8,610 nucleotides of DNA from Gammaproteobacteria bacterium (lineage in GTDB: Bacteria > Pseudomonadota > Gammaproteobacteria > UBA5335 > SLRW01). The position numbers were made by a program, and so were the translations under genes. The notes below the pieces were generated by a model. The model ran no database searches. It had not been told where the DNA came from and saw nothing but the letters and a program-made list of their open reading frames with translations. Below, piece after piece: positions 1-7,270 of this stretch (the stretch's first letter is position 1; each line of letters starts with the position of its first letter). The stretch is taken from the NCBI GenBank assembly GCA_007134115.1, contig SLLK01000056.1, positions 1-8,610 on the forward strand. Direction: 5' to 3'.

Positions 1-4
1 CCGA

Positions 5-10
5 AGGGGA
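5..10 (+). promoter_or_regulatory. Ribosome binding site of the phosphate permease gene
   Basis: AGGGGA lies six bases before a GTG codon at 17. This supports GTG-17 as the start over the in-frame ATG at 26, which would be about 15 bases from the purine run. Whatever lies upstream of base 1 is outside the window. Confidence 0.6.
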
Positions 11-16
11 AACACC

Positions 17-1267
17 GTGGAATACATGGTCATCTACCTCGTTCTGGCGGGGTTGTTCGGTCTGTTCATGGCGTGGGGTATCGGCGCCAATGACGTCGCC
101 AACGCCATGGCCACCTCGGTGGGCTCGCGTGCGCTGACCATCAAGCAGGCGGTCGTGATTGCTGCCATTTTCGAGTTCGCCGGCGCGGTGCTGGCCGGCG
201 GCGGGGTCACCGCCACCATTCGCGGCGGCATGATGGATACCAGCAGTCTGGAAGGTAATCCGGAGGTGCTGGTGTTCGGCATGCTGGCCTCGTTACTGGC
301 CGCCGGCACCTGGCTGATGATTGCCTCCCAGCGCGGCTGGCCGGTATCCACCACGCATTCTATCGTTGGCGCCATCATTGGCTTCGGCGTCGTGGCGCTG
401 GGTTTTGGCGCCATACGCTGGGAACGGGTGGGCACCATCGCCGCGAGCTGGGTGATCTCACCGGTAAGCGCAGGCATCGTCGGCTGGGTATTGTTCCGCA
501 GCGTACAGATTATTATTCTCCAGCACCGCGATCCCATTTTGCGCGCCCGCCGTTTCATCCCGGTCTACATGTTCCTTACCGGCTTTTTCATCACGCTGAT
601 GACGGTGATGAAGGGCCTGCAGTACGTGGGTCTGGGCTTCACCATGCTGCAAAGCTATATGCTGGCCGTCGTACTGGGCCTGGTGGTCGCCGGCATCGGC
701 AAGTACTTTCTGGACAAGGTGCCATTCGATGCCACTGCCGACCGACGCATACAGTTCCTGACTGTTGAGCGGCTGTTCGCGGTATTGATGGTGATTACCG
801 CCTGCGCCATGGCGTTCGCCCATGGTTCCAACGATGTGGCTAACGCCGTCGGCCCGGTAGCCGCGGTGATCAGCGTGGCCACCACCGGCGCCATTGACGA
901 CCAGGCACCGGTCCCGCTGTACGTGCTGGCGCTGGGCGGCATCGGTATCATCGTCGGCCTCGCCACCCTGGGCAAACACGTGATTGCCACGGTCGGCCGC
1001 AATATCACCCAGCTCACCCCCAGCCGCGGTTTTGCCGCCACGCTCGCCGCCGCCGCCACCGTGGTGGTGGCCTCTTCGCTGGGCATCCCCGTATCCACCA
1101 CCCACACACTGGTCGGTGCGGTGCTGGGCGTGGGCCTGGCGCGCGGTATCGCCGCCATCGACCTGCGCGTGGTCAGCGGTATCTTCATGTCGTGGATTGT
1201 GACGTTGCCGGTGGGTGCCACCTTGTGTGTACTGTTCTTCCTGATACTGCGTGCGATACTGGGATAA
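17..1267 (+). CDS. PiT-family inorganic phosphate transporter
   Basis: This is a 416-residue integral inner-membrane permease that should take up inorganic phosphate, driven by a proton or sodium gradient (the coupling ion cannot be read from sequence). The PiT signature occurs twice, as expected for the family's internal inverted duplication: GANDVANA at residues 23-30 and HGSNDVANAVG at 269-279. A second duplicated motif, PVSTTH followed by a Val-Gly-Ala turn, appears at 109-119 and 359-369. About ten hydrophobic segments alternate with short loops, and the central cytoplasmic loop (about 230-252) is charged. GTG is used as the start because of the purine run just upstream. In many proteobacteria a PhoU-like DUF47 gene precedes pit, but the window starts too late to test this. 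Length and motifs are normal, and no truncation is seen. Confidence 0.93.
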   Translation: MEYMVIYLVLAGLFGLFMAWGIGANDVANAMATSVGSRALTIKQAVVIAAIFEFAGAVLAGGGVTATIRGGMMDTSSLEGNPEVLVFGMLASLLAAGTWLMIASQRGWPVSTTHSIVGAIIGFGVVALGFGAIRWERVGTIAASWVISPVSAGIVGWVLFRSVQIIILQHRDPILRARRFIPVYMFLTGFFITLMTVMKGLQYVGLGFTMLQSYMLAVVLGLVVAGIGKYFLDKVPFDATADRRIQFLTVERLFAVLMVITACAMAFAHGSNDVANAVGPVAAVISVATTGAIDDQAPVPLYVLALGGIGIIVGLATLGKHVIATVGRNITQLTPSRGFAATLAAAATVVVASSLGIPVSTTHTLVGAVLGVGLARGIAAIDLRVVSGIFMSWIVTLPVGATLCVLFFLILRAILG

Positions 1268-1288
1268 GCACCCAGCCCGGGAACCTGC

Positions 1289-1314
1289 GGCCCGCTGGCG
1301 AGTCCCATCGGGCC
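1289..1314 (+). terminator. Possible weak hairpin terminator after the phosphate permease gene
   Basis: GGCCCG (1289-1294) pairs with CGGGCC (1309-1314), and TGG (1296-1298) pairs with CCA (1305-1307). The two stems are separated by one C/T mismatch, and the loop has six bases. It begins 21 bases after the permease stop. There is no T-run after it, so it is not a standard Rho-independent terminator. It may slow or stabilise the transcript end, or mean nothing. Confidence 0.3.
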
Positions 1315-1355
1315 GGTAACCACTTCACCGCCGCAGACAGCAGGACAGCGCAGCA

Positions 1356-2186
1356 ATGACCGATGCCGATCCCGCCCGTTACACGGTAATGGGCAACCCC
1401 GTCGCTCACAGCAAATCCCCCCGCATTCATTCCCTGTTCGCCACCCAGACCGGGCAGAAGATGTACTACGGCATGACCCTGGTGCCGCGCGACGGCTTTG
1501 CCGAAGCCGTACAGCGGTTCCGCGAGGAAGGCGGCCGCGGCGCCAACGTGACCGTACCGTTCAAGGAAGAGGCGTGGCACCTGGCGGAACACCTGACCCC
1601 GCGCGCGCTCCGGGCAGGGGCGGCGAACACGCTGACTTTCAGTGACGACGGCATCCGCGGCGACAACACCGACGGCATCGGCCTGTTGCGCGACCTGGTC
1701 AACAACCACGGTCTCACGCTGGCGGGCCGGCGTATTCTGGTGCTGGGTGCGGGTGGCGCCGTGCGCGGCGTACTGGAGCCGTTGCTGGAAGCACAGCCCC
1801 GCCTGCTGCATATCGCCAATCGCACGGCCGAGCGGGCGCGTCAGCTGGCCACCGACTTTGCCGACATGGGTGCCGTCACCGGCAGTGGCATCGACGAGCT
1901 CGGCGAAGAGCAGTTCGAGCTGATTATCAACGGCACTTCGGCCAGCCTCGGCGGCGAGGTGCCCGCGCTGCCGGACCACATCCTGGCTCCCGACGGCCGC
2001 ACCTGCGACATGGTCTATGGCGACAAGCCCACGGCGTTCATGGACTGGGCACGCGAGCACGGCGACCCGGCCGCACTGGACGGCCTGGGCATGCTGGTCG
2101 AGCAGGCAGCCGAGTCGTTTTGCATCTGGCGCGGCGTCATGCCGGACACGGCGCCGGTGATTGCGGCCCTGCGTGGCCGTAAATAG
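1356..2186 (+). CDS. aroE: Shikimate dehydrogenase (NADP-dependent)
   Basis: AroE reduces 3-dehydroshikimate to shikimate with NADPH in the cytoplasm, step four of the shikimate pathway to aromatic amino acids and folate. The 276 residues match the usual length. The shikimate-binding motif GNPVAHSKSP lies at 13-22. The catalytic lysine is K70 in NVTVPFK, and N91 and the catalytic aspartate D106 (in GDNTDG) follow. The nucleotide-binding loop GAGGAVRG is at 131-138 and the NRT motif, typical of NADP phosphate recognition, at 155-157. NGTSASLGG (192-200), MVYGDKPT (219-226) and the late glutamine Q250 are also conserved family positions. The ribosome site is modest (AGGA about ten bases before ATG). 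The 88-base gap from the permease gene could allow either readthrough or its own promoter; I see no convincing promoter there. Confidence 0.96.
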   Translation: MTDADPARYTVMGNPVAHSKSPRIHSLFATQTGQKMYYGMTLVPRDGFAEAVQRFREEGGRGANVTVPFKEEAWHLAEHLTPRALRAGAANTLTFSDDGIRGDNTDGIGLLRDLVNNHGLTLAGRRILVLGAGGAVRGVLEPLLEAQPRLLHIANRTAERARQLATDFADMGAVTGSGIDELGEEQFELIINGTSASLGGEVPALPDHILAPDGRTCDMVYGDKPTAFMDWAREHGDPAALDGLGMLVEQAAESFCIWRGVMPDTAPVIAALRGRK

Positions 2187-2254
2187 CTCGTCCCCATCGC
2201 GTATGCGGGCCGTCGGCTCCCCCGCGCGACCACTTATCCGTTAGTCTGTAGCGC

Positions 2255-4309
2255 ATGAAAACCCGCGCGGCGATTGCTGTTGTACTGGCGGCCATGGTCA
2301 TGGGCAGCACCACCCCGTTTGGCGCCGACGATCCGTGGCTGAAGATGTCGGCCGGCCTGGTCAGCGGCCCGGACTGGACTGTGGAAGACCTGGATGTGCA
2401 GCTCGAACGCCGCCAGCGTGGCCGCTATACGGCACAGCTGCAGGCCGGACAGATCAAGCTGCCACTGCCGGCCGGAACCTTCCACGAACTGGACGTGCAA
2501 TGTGCCGACGTCACGCTGACATCGGCAGCCGTCGGCTGCCTGCATGGCCGGCTGCGGGCCCGCTCTCCCTGGCTGGGCGACGGTAGCTTCGATATCGCCG
2601 GCACCTACGGCGTCGACAACGGACATCTGGAACTGGCCATCAGCGATGCTCCGGTAGCCGGATCGCTGCTGAATCTGGCGCTGAATCGCGCCCCGGACAA
2701 CGCGCCGTGGTCGGCAACCATCGACCTGCCCGGGGCCGAACTGGCCACCGTCCTGCTCGCCGCCACGGGCGAAGACTGGCAGGCCGACGGCACGCTGTCG
2801 CTGACGGCAGATCTGCACGGCGACAGTGCAGGATCGGCAAGGGGCCGGGTAGACCTGGCACTGCATGACGGGGAATTCAGCCGGGCCAACGGTCGCCACG
2901 CGGGCGAGAATCTGGCGGCCCGCCTGTCCATGGCGCTGACCGCCGGTGACCACGGCCCGGGCGGCGAGGCGCGCCTCAGCCTGGACCAGGGCCAGCTGTA
3001 CGTGGAACCGGTCTTCCTGGACGCCGCCGCAGATCCCCTGCATGCCCGGGGCCACCTGAGGTGGCGCTCGGAAACCGGGGTGCTGGCACTGAGCGGGCTA
3101 CAGATTGAACAGCGGGCGCTGGGCCGCGTGTCCGGAGCCACGCACATTCCGCTGAGCGACCCGGCCCGCAGTGATCTGGACCTGCGCTGGGCCACGGACG
3201 CGCTGGGTGCCTTCTACACCACCTGGTTGCAGCCCTTTGTGTTCGGCACGCCGCTGGGCAACCTGGAAGTCGAGGGCGGCGCCACGGGGCATGCCCGGCT
3301 GCGTGACGGCGAGTTGACACAGGCCACGCTGGGTCTTGCGCAGGCGCATGCCGAGGACCGGGATTTCCTGTTCGCGGTATATGGCATGGACGCCGACCTG
3401 CAGTGGCAGCGCGAGCGCGGCCCGGCCTCCCGGCTGTCGTGGGAGGGCGCCCATGTGCAGGGCCTGCGCATCGGCAGCGCAGCGCTGGCCGGCATTGCCG
3501 ATGCGCGCGGCGCGGAACTGCTCGAATCTGCTTTTGTGCCGGTGCTGGATGGCGGCCTGGCCATCACCGACCTGCGGCTGGACACCACTGCGCAAGGCCC
3601 CGTGCTCTACCTGGACGCGGAGCTGCTGCCCGTCAGTCTGGCGCCGCTGACCCGCGCCTTCGGCTGGCCGGCCTTGGGCGGCACCATCGCCGGGCGCCTG
3701 CCTGGCCTGCGCTATCACGACCGGCAGCTGGAGGTCGGCGGTACCCTGGAGGCCGAGCTGTTTGACGGCACCATGCAAATCACGGGCTTGCGCATCCTGC
3801 GCTTGCTCGGTCCGTTGCCACGACTGGAAGCCGATATCGAGATGCGCGAGCTGGACCTGGAGCTGCTCACGCGCACCTTTGATTTCGGCCACATCAGCGG
3901 TCGCCTGAATGCCGATGTGGAGCGGCTGCGCCTGCTCGAATGGAGTCCGGTGGCCTTCGATGCGCGCATCTATACCCCGCCCGGGGTGCATCGTGGCGGC
4001 CGTATCAGCCAGCGCGCCATCGACAACCTGGCCGGCGCCGGCGCCGGGCCCGGCACCGGCCTGCAACAGGGGATCACGCAGTTTTTCAGCGAGTTCGCCT
4101 ATGCCCGCATCGGGCTGGGCTGCAGCATGCGCCGGCAAGTCTGCACCATGAGCGGCATCGAGCCCGCCGGGCCGGACAGTTACGTCATCGTGCGTGGCCG
4201 CATGCTGCCCCGTATCGAGGTGATCGGCCACCATCGCTCGGTGAGCTGGCCGGCCCTGCTGGAGCAACTCGAAGCGGCAACGGCGGCCGGGCCTGCAGAA
4301 GTGCGTTGA
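2255..4309 (+). CDS. YdbH-like AsmA-type periplasmic protein, probable intermembrane lipid transport factor
   Basis: This 684-residue protein appears to belong to the YdbH group of AsmA-like proteins, which in E. coli bridge the periplasm and act with TamB and YhdP in phospholipid supply to the outer membrane. It starts with a positively charged end and a hydrophobic stretch (about 5-22), which could be a signal peptide or an inner-membrane anchor. The body is dominated by alternating polar/apolar beta-strand-like segments with frequent Gly and Asp turns and few helices. The C-terminal part is the most recognisable: the RISQRAIDNL segment (583-592), a Gly-rich linker (594-606), a segment around FSEFAYARIGLGC (611-623), then a VRGRMLPRIEVIG strand (646-658). 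Only four cysteines occur, in two close pairs (C83/C95 and C623/C630), suggesting disulfides in the periplasm. It is shorter than E. coli YdbH (about 880 residues). The DUF1318 gene immediately downstream supports the assignment. The ribosome site is weak. The alternative is another AsmA-superfamily member. Confidence 0.72.
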   Translation: MKTRAAIAVVLAAMVMGSTTPFGADDPWLKMSAGLVSGPDWTVEDLDVQLERRQRGRYTAQLQAGQIKLPLPAGTFHELDVQCADVTLTSAAVGCLHGRLRARSPWLGDGSFDIAGTYGVDNGHLELAISDAPVAGSLLNLALNRAPDNAPWSATIDLPGAELATVLLAATGEDWQADGTLSLTADLHGDSAGSARGRVDLALHDGEFSRANGRHAGENLAARLSMALTAGDHGPGGEARLSLDQGQLYVEPVFLDAAADPLHARGHLRWRSETGVLALSGLQIEQRALGRVSGATHIPLSDPARSDLDLRWATDALGAFYTTWLQPFVFGTPLGNLEVEGGATGHARLRDGELTQATLGLAQAHAEDRDFLFAVYGMDADLQWQRERGPASRLSWEGAHVQGLRIGSAALAGIADARGAELLESAFVPVLDGGLAITDLRLDTTAQGPVLYLDAELLPVSLAPLTRAFGWPALGGTIAGRLPGLRYHDRQLEVGGTLEAELFDGTMQITGLRILRLLGPLPRLEADIEMRELDLELLTRTFDFGHISGRLNADVERLRLLEWSPVAFDARIYTPPGVHRGGRISQRAIDNLAGAGAGPGTGLQQGITQFFSEFAYARIGLGCSMRRQVCTMSGIEPAGPDSYVIVRGRMLPRIEVIGHHRSVSWPALLEQLEAATAAGPAEVR

Positions 4310-4357
4310 CGACAGCCAGTGCCGGGTGTGTACTGGAGTGACTTTGCCTATCCACTC

Positions 4358-4365
4358 AAGGGTGA
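4358..4365 (+). promoter_or_regulatory. Ribosome binding site deciding the start of the DUF1318 lipoprotein
   Basis: AAGGGTGA ends four bases before ATG-4370, with the AAGG core about eight bases away. The open frame continues back to a GTG at 4319, but that start would put 17 polar and aromatic residues ahead of the signal sequence and has no comparable purine run. Confidence 0.65.
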
Positions 4366-4369
4366 ACAG

Positions 4370-4984
4370 ATGCAGATTGATGCCTGGCCACGATTCGCGA
4401 TGCTGCTCGGTTGCCTGATGGCAACCACCGCCTGCGTCACCATCAACGTGTACTTCCCGGCCGTCGCCGCCGAGCGCGCCGCCGACCGTATTATCGAGGA
4501 CGTATGGGGTGAGTCCGGGGACAACGACGAACAACAGGGCAGCAGCCTGCGCCGTCAACCGGCGCAATCACAGCTGGCCAGCCTCGGCGGCACGCTGCTC
4601 GACCTGGTATTCAAGCCGGCGCACTCCAGTGAGCCCGAGCTGGATATTTCCTCGCCGGCCATCCGCAGACTCACCCAGCGCATGGAGGCCCGCCACCGTG
4701 AACTGCGCGAATGGTACGACCAGGGTGTTGTAGGCCTCAGCCGTGACGGGCTGATCGCCATCCGCGAGCCGGGCGAGGTGGCGCTGGCCCGGCGAAACGA
4801 ACTGCGCCGCCTGGTAGCCGAGGAGAACGCGGATCGCAACAGCCTCTACGGCGAAATCGCCGCGGCCAACGGGCGTCCGGAATGGGAGGAGCAGATCCGC
4901 GCCACCTTTGCCGAACGCTGGATTCGCAATGCCCGCCCGGGCTGGTACTACCAGGACGACGACGGCAACTGGGTGCGGAAGTAA
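4370..4984 (+). CDS. DUF1318 (YdbL-type) putative lipoprotein
   Basis: This 204-residue protein has a short signal sequence (MLLGCLMATTAC around 11-22). Cys22 is the likely lipidated residue, although the lipobox is imperfect (Thr rather than Leu at -3). Directly after it comes VTINVYFP (23-30) and an Ala/Glu-rich helix AAERAADRIIEDVWG (33-47). A low-complexity linker follows (about 48-66), then the DUF1318 domain to the end. That domain includes a helical stretch at 94-116, AEENADRNSLYGEIAAANG (150-168), and the terminal ARPGWYYQ...GNWVRK signature (188-204), which matches the end of E. coli YdbL. In E. coli, YdbL is a soluble periplasmic protein that works with lipoprotein YnbE and YdbH. 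Here lipoprotein and YdbL features occur in one chain, 60 bases downstream of the YdbH-like gene. The two genes are probably cotranscribed. The function is inferred from this context. Confidence 0.8.
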   Translation: MQIDAWPRFAMLLGCLMATTACVTINVYFPAVAAERAADRIIEDVWGESGDNDEQQGSSLRRQPAQSQLASLGGTLLDLVFKPAHSSEPELDISSPAIRRLTQRMEARHRELREWYDQGVVGLSRDGLIAIREPGEVALARRNELRRLVAEENADRNSLYGEIAAANGRPEWEEQIRATFAERWIRNARPGWYYQDDDGNWVRK

Positions 4985-4990
4985 TTTCTG

Positions 4991-5042
4991 CGCCCTTAAC
5001 GACACAAGGCCGGCATGATGCCGGCCTTGTGCGTTACGGGCG
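4991..5042. terminator. Long hairpin between convergent genes, probable bidirectional terminator
   Basis: The core is a perfect palindrome, 5003-5031: 14-base arms around a single central G at 5017, with ACAAGGCCGGCAT on the left arm. The pairing continues outward: TAACG (4997-5001) with CGTTA (5032-5036) across one bulged A at 5002, then CGCCC (4991-4995) with GGGCG (5038-5042) across one T/C mismatch. It fills nearly all of the 73-base gap between two convergent stop codons, starting 7 bases after one and ending 16 bases from the other. Neither strand has a T-run after the stem, so it is not a textbook intrinsic terminator, but the position and symmetry fit transcript ending or 3'-end protection for both operons. 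Confidence 0.75.
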
Positions 5043-5057
5043 GTTGTCGTCCCCGGC

Positions 5058-7247
5058 TCAGAAGAACCAGGACACGACCTTGGCAACCACGCCATAGAAC
5101 CACTCGCGAACCCCGCGCCACCAACCGGGGCTTTCCTGCAGACGGTAGCTTTCATTGGCGCGGTGAATCACGTACTGGTGGATGGCGTCCGAGTCGTCCA
5201 TATCCAGCAGATCCGAAAACGGCACCATGCCGCGACCCTTGTAGGCGCCACCGATCACAATGCCCTGCCAGCTTTCATGGGTCACTTCGTCCATGTAGCG
5301 CAGGTCCGGGATGGAGCTGCCGCTGACCGCGCCGGGACCGTGACACACTGCGCAGTACTCATGATAGAGGCGACGACCTTCCTGCACTGTGTCACTGTCC
5401 GCACTGACCTTCGGTGGTTCCGGAATACGCGGTTGTTCCGGCGCCGGCGGCAGGGTGCCGTCAGCGTTGAGGCGGAAGGTCAGCACGCGGCCCCGGGTAT
5501 GCAGGTTGCCGAACTTGACGGCATCACCGCCGGCAAGGGCGCCGGCGCCGCCCCAACCCACATTGACGGTAACGTACTGCACGCCGTCCAGCTCCCAGGT
5601 CACCGGCGCCGCGATCACCCCGGACTGGGTGGCAAACGCCCACAGCTCTTCGCCGGTGTGCGCATCGTAGGCCACAAAGCGGGCGTCACCCGTTCCCTGG
5701 AACACCAGGTCCCCGGCGGTAGACAGGACACCGCCGTTCCAGTGCGTCGGCAGGCGCACCTTCCACGCCTCTTTCTGCGCCACCGGATCCCAGGCCAGCA
5801 GATAGCCTATAGCCATTTCACGGGCCAGCTTGCGCGCCAGAATCTGGTTTTTTACCGGTGGTGCGCCGCCCAGGTTCATGTCCACCCCGACGTTCCAGCG
5901 GCCCTCCGCAAACTCGAACACCTCGGGCTGGGAATACAGGAACGGCAGGTCCATGGCCGGGATGTAGACCAGTCCGGTGCCTGGATGGAAGCTCATCGGC
6001 TGCCAGTTGTGCCCGCCCAGGGGGGAGGGGCGGGTGAGCTTGGGCTCGTCCTCGTACTGGGTTTCGGTTTCCACCGGACGACCGGTTTCGGGGTCCACAT
6101 GCGTGGCCCAGTTGACGGCGACGTAGTTCTCGGCCGAGATAAACTCGCCGGTCTCACGATCGATCACGTAGAAAAAGCCGTTCTTGGGCGCCTGCATGAT
6201 GGTCTTGCGTATCTCACCATCGATTTCCAGGTCAGCCAGGATCATGTGCTGCGCGGCCGTGTAATCCCAGGTTTCCGCCGGCGTGGTCTGGTAATGCCAG
6301 ACGTACTCGCCCGTATCCGGGCGCAACGCCACCATGGAGGACAGGAACAGGTTGTCACCGCCCTCCGGGCTGCGGATATCGCGGTTCCAGGGCGTGCCGT
6401 TGCCCACGCCTATATACAGCAGGTCCAGCTCCGGATCATAGGCCATGGAGTCCCACACCGTGCCGCCGCCGCCGAACTTCCACCACTCACCGGTCCAGGT
6501 CTCGGCGGCCATGGCCATGGCGTCATCTTCAAAACCGGCGGCGGGATCGCCGGGCACGGTCCAGAAACGCCACAGTTTCTCGCCGCTGTCGGCGTCATAG
6601 GCCGACACATAACCGCGCACACCGTATTCGGCGCCGCCGTTGCCCACGATGACCTTGCCGTCCACAATGCGCGGCGCATGGGTGATGGTGTAGGGCTTGG
6701 TGCGGTCAATGGTATTGACGTCGAAGTGCGGCTCGCCGGTGGCCGCGTCCAGCGCGATCAGGCGGCCGTCGATGGTGCCCGCATAGACACGGCCCTGCCA
6801 CACGGCCACGCCGCGGTTGACCACGTCGCAGCAGGCATTGCTGCCCCACGCTTTGGGCACCTCGGGATCGTAGCGCCACAGCTCCTCGCCGGTGCGCGCA
6901 TCCAGCGCGAACACCAGGCTCCAGGGGCCGGTGGTATACATGACCCCGTCGACCACTATCGGCGTGGCCTGCAAGCCGCGCTCGGTACCCGTCTCGTAGA
7001 TCCACTCCAGACCCAGTTGCTGCACATTGTCGCGATCAATCTGGTCCAGCGTACTGTGGCGATCTTCGGCATAGGAGCGGCCGTGGGTCAGCCAGTTGCC
7101 GGGTTCGGCCTGCGGCGCATTGATAATGCGCTGGCCGTCAATGTTGGCGAGCGAGGCACGCACCTCGTCGGACACCGCAGCCGGCGCCTGCGAACCACAC
7201 ACCAGAAAAAACGCGGCCGCGGACACGGCCAGCAAGGACTTGTTCAT
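5058..7247 (-). CDS. PQQ-dependent quinohemoprotein alcohol dehydrogenase with C-terminal heme c domain
   Basis: This periplasmic enzyme should oxidise primary alcohols to aldehydes using pyrroloquinoline quinone, sending electrons through its own heme c to an external acceptor. With the ATG at 7247 the protein has 729 residues and a clean signal peptide (1-23, cleavage after APA). The eight-bladed propeller domain spans about 30-595, with repeated W-motif strands such as GEELWRYDP. Active-site features seen: the vicinal Cys139-Cys140 in NACCDVVNRG, E207 in GGAEYG, N283 in GVGNGTPWN, the catalytic aspartate D328 in ETWDYTA, and K355 in APKNGFFYVIDR. The heme domain has CAVCH at 632-636 and a probable distal ligand M674 in GRGMVPF. 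This is the type II quinohemoprotein layout. An odd Trp/Phe-rich tail (709-729) ends the chain. No PQQ or cytochrome partner gene lies nearby. Substrate range cannot be read from sequence. Confidence 0.93.
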   Translation of the reverse strand: MNKSLLAVSAAAFFLVCGSQAPAAVSDEVRASLANIDGQRIINAPQAEPGNWLTHGRSYAEDRHSTLDQIDRDNVQQLGLEWIYETGTERGLQATPIVVDGVMYTTGPWSLVFALDARTGEELWRYDPEVPKAWGSNACCDVVNRGVAVWQGRVYAGTIDGRLIALDAATGEPHFDVNTIDRTKPYTITHAPRIVDGKVIVGNGGAEYGVRGYVSAYDADSGEKLWRFWTVPGDPAAGFEDDAMAMAAETWTGEWWKFGGGGTVWDSMAYDPELDLLYIGVGNGTPWNRDIRSPEGGDNLFLSSMVALRPDTGEYVWHYQTTPAETWDYTAAQHMILADLEIDGEIRKTIMQAPKNGFFYVIDRETGEFISAENYVAVNWATHVDPETGRPVETETQYEDEPKLTRPSPLGGHNWQPMSFHPGTGLVYIPAMDLPFLYSQPEVFEFAEGRWNVGVDMNLGGAPPVKNQILARKLAREMAIGYLLAWDPVAQKEAWKVRLPTHWNGGVLSTAGDLVFQGTGDARFVAYDAHTGEELWAFATQSGVIAAPVTWELDGVQYVTVNVGWGGAGALAGGDAVKFGNLHTRGRVLTFRLNADGTLPPAPEQPRIPEPPKVSADSDTVQEGRRLYHEYCAVCHGPGAVSGSSIPDLRYMDEVTHESWQGIVIGGAYKGRGMVPFSDLLDMDDSDAIHQYVIHRANESYRLQESPGWWRGVREWFYGVVAKVVSWFF

Positions 7248-7251
7248 GCAT

Positions 7252-7258
7252 CTCCCCC
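7252..7258 (-). promoter_or_regulatory. Ribosome binding site of the quinohemoprotein dehydrogenase gene
   Basis: On the - strand GGGGGAG lies four bases before ATG-7247, which begins the signal peptide MNKSLLAV. The frame also has an ATG at 7298, but that would add 17 residues before the signal peptide, so 7247 is preferred. Confidence 0.65.
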
Positions 7259-7270
7259 GCACCTTCAAGG

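Noticed and set aside
458..1105. 215-codon open frame on the - strand inside the phosphate permease gene
   Set aside because: The Gly- and His-rich translation has no family features and is fully contained in a strong + strand permease gene.
4031..4042. Perfect palindrome GCCGGCGCCGGC
   Set aside because: It lies within the codons of a Gly/Ala linker in the YdbH-like protein; repeated GGC and GCC codons explain it.
4319..4369. Upstream GTG start for the DUF1318 lipoprotein
   Set aside because: It would place a polar, aromatic 17-residue extension before the signal sequence and lacks a ribosome site, whereas ATG-4370 has a good one.
3098..4567. 489-codon open frame on the - strand across the YdbH-like and lipoprotein genes
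   Set aside because: It crosses two well-supported genes on the other strand, has no domain pattern, and its composition (Gln, His, Arg, Gly, Ala) is typical of an antisense shadow.
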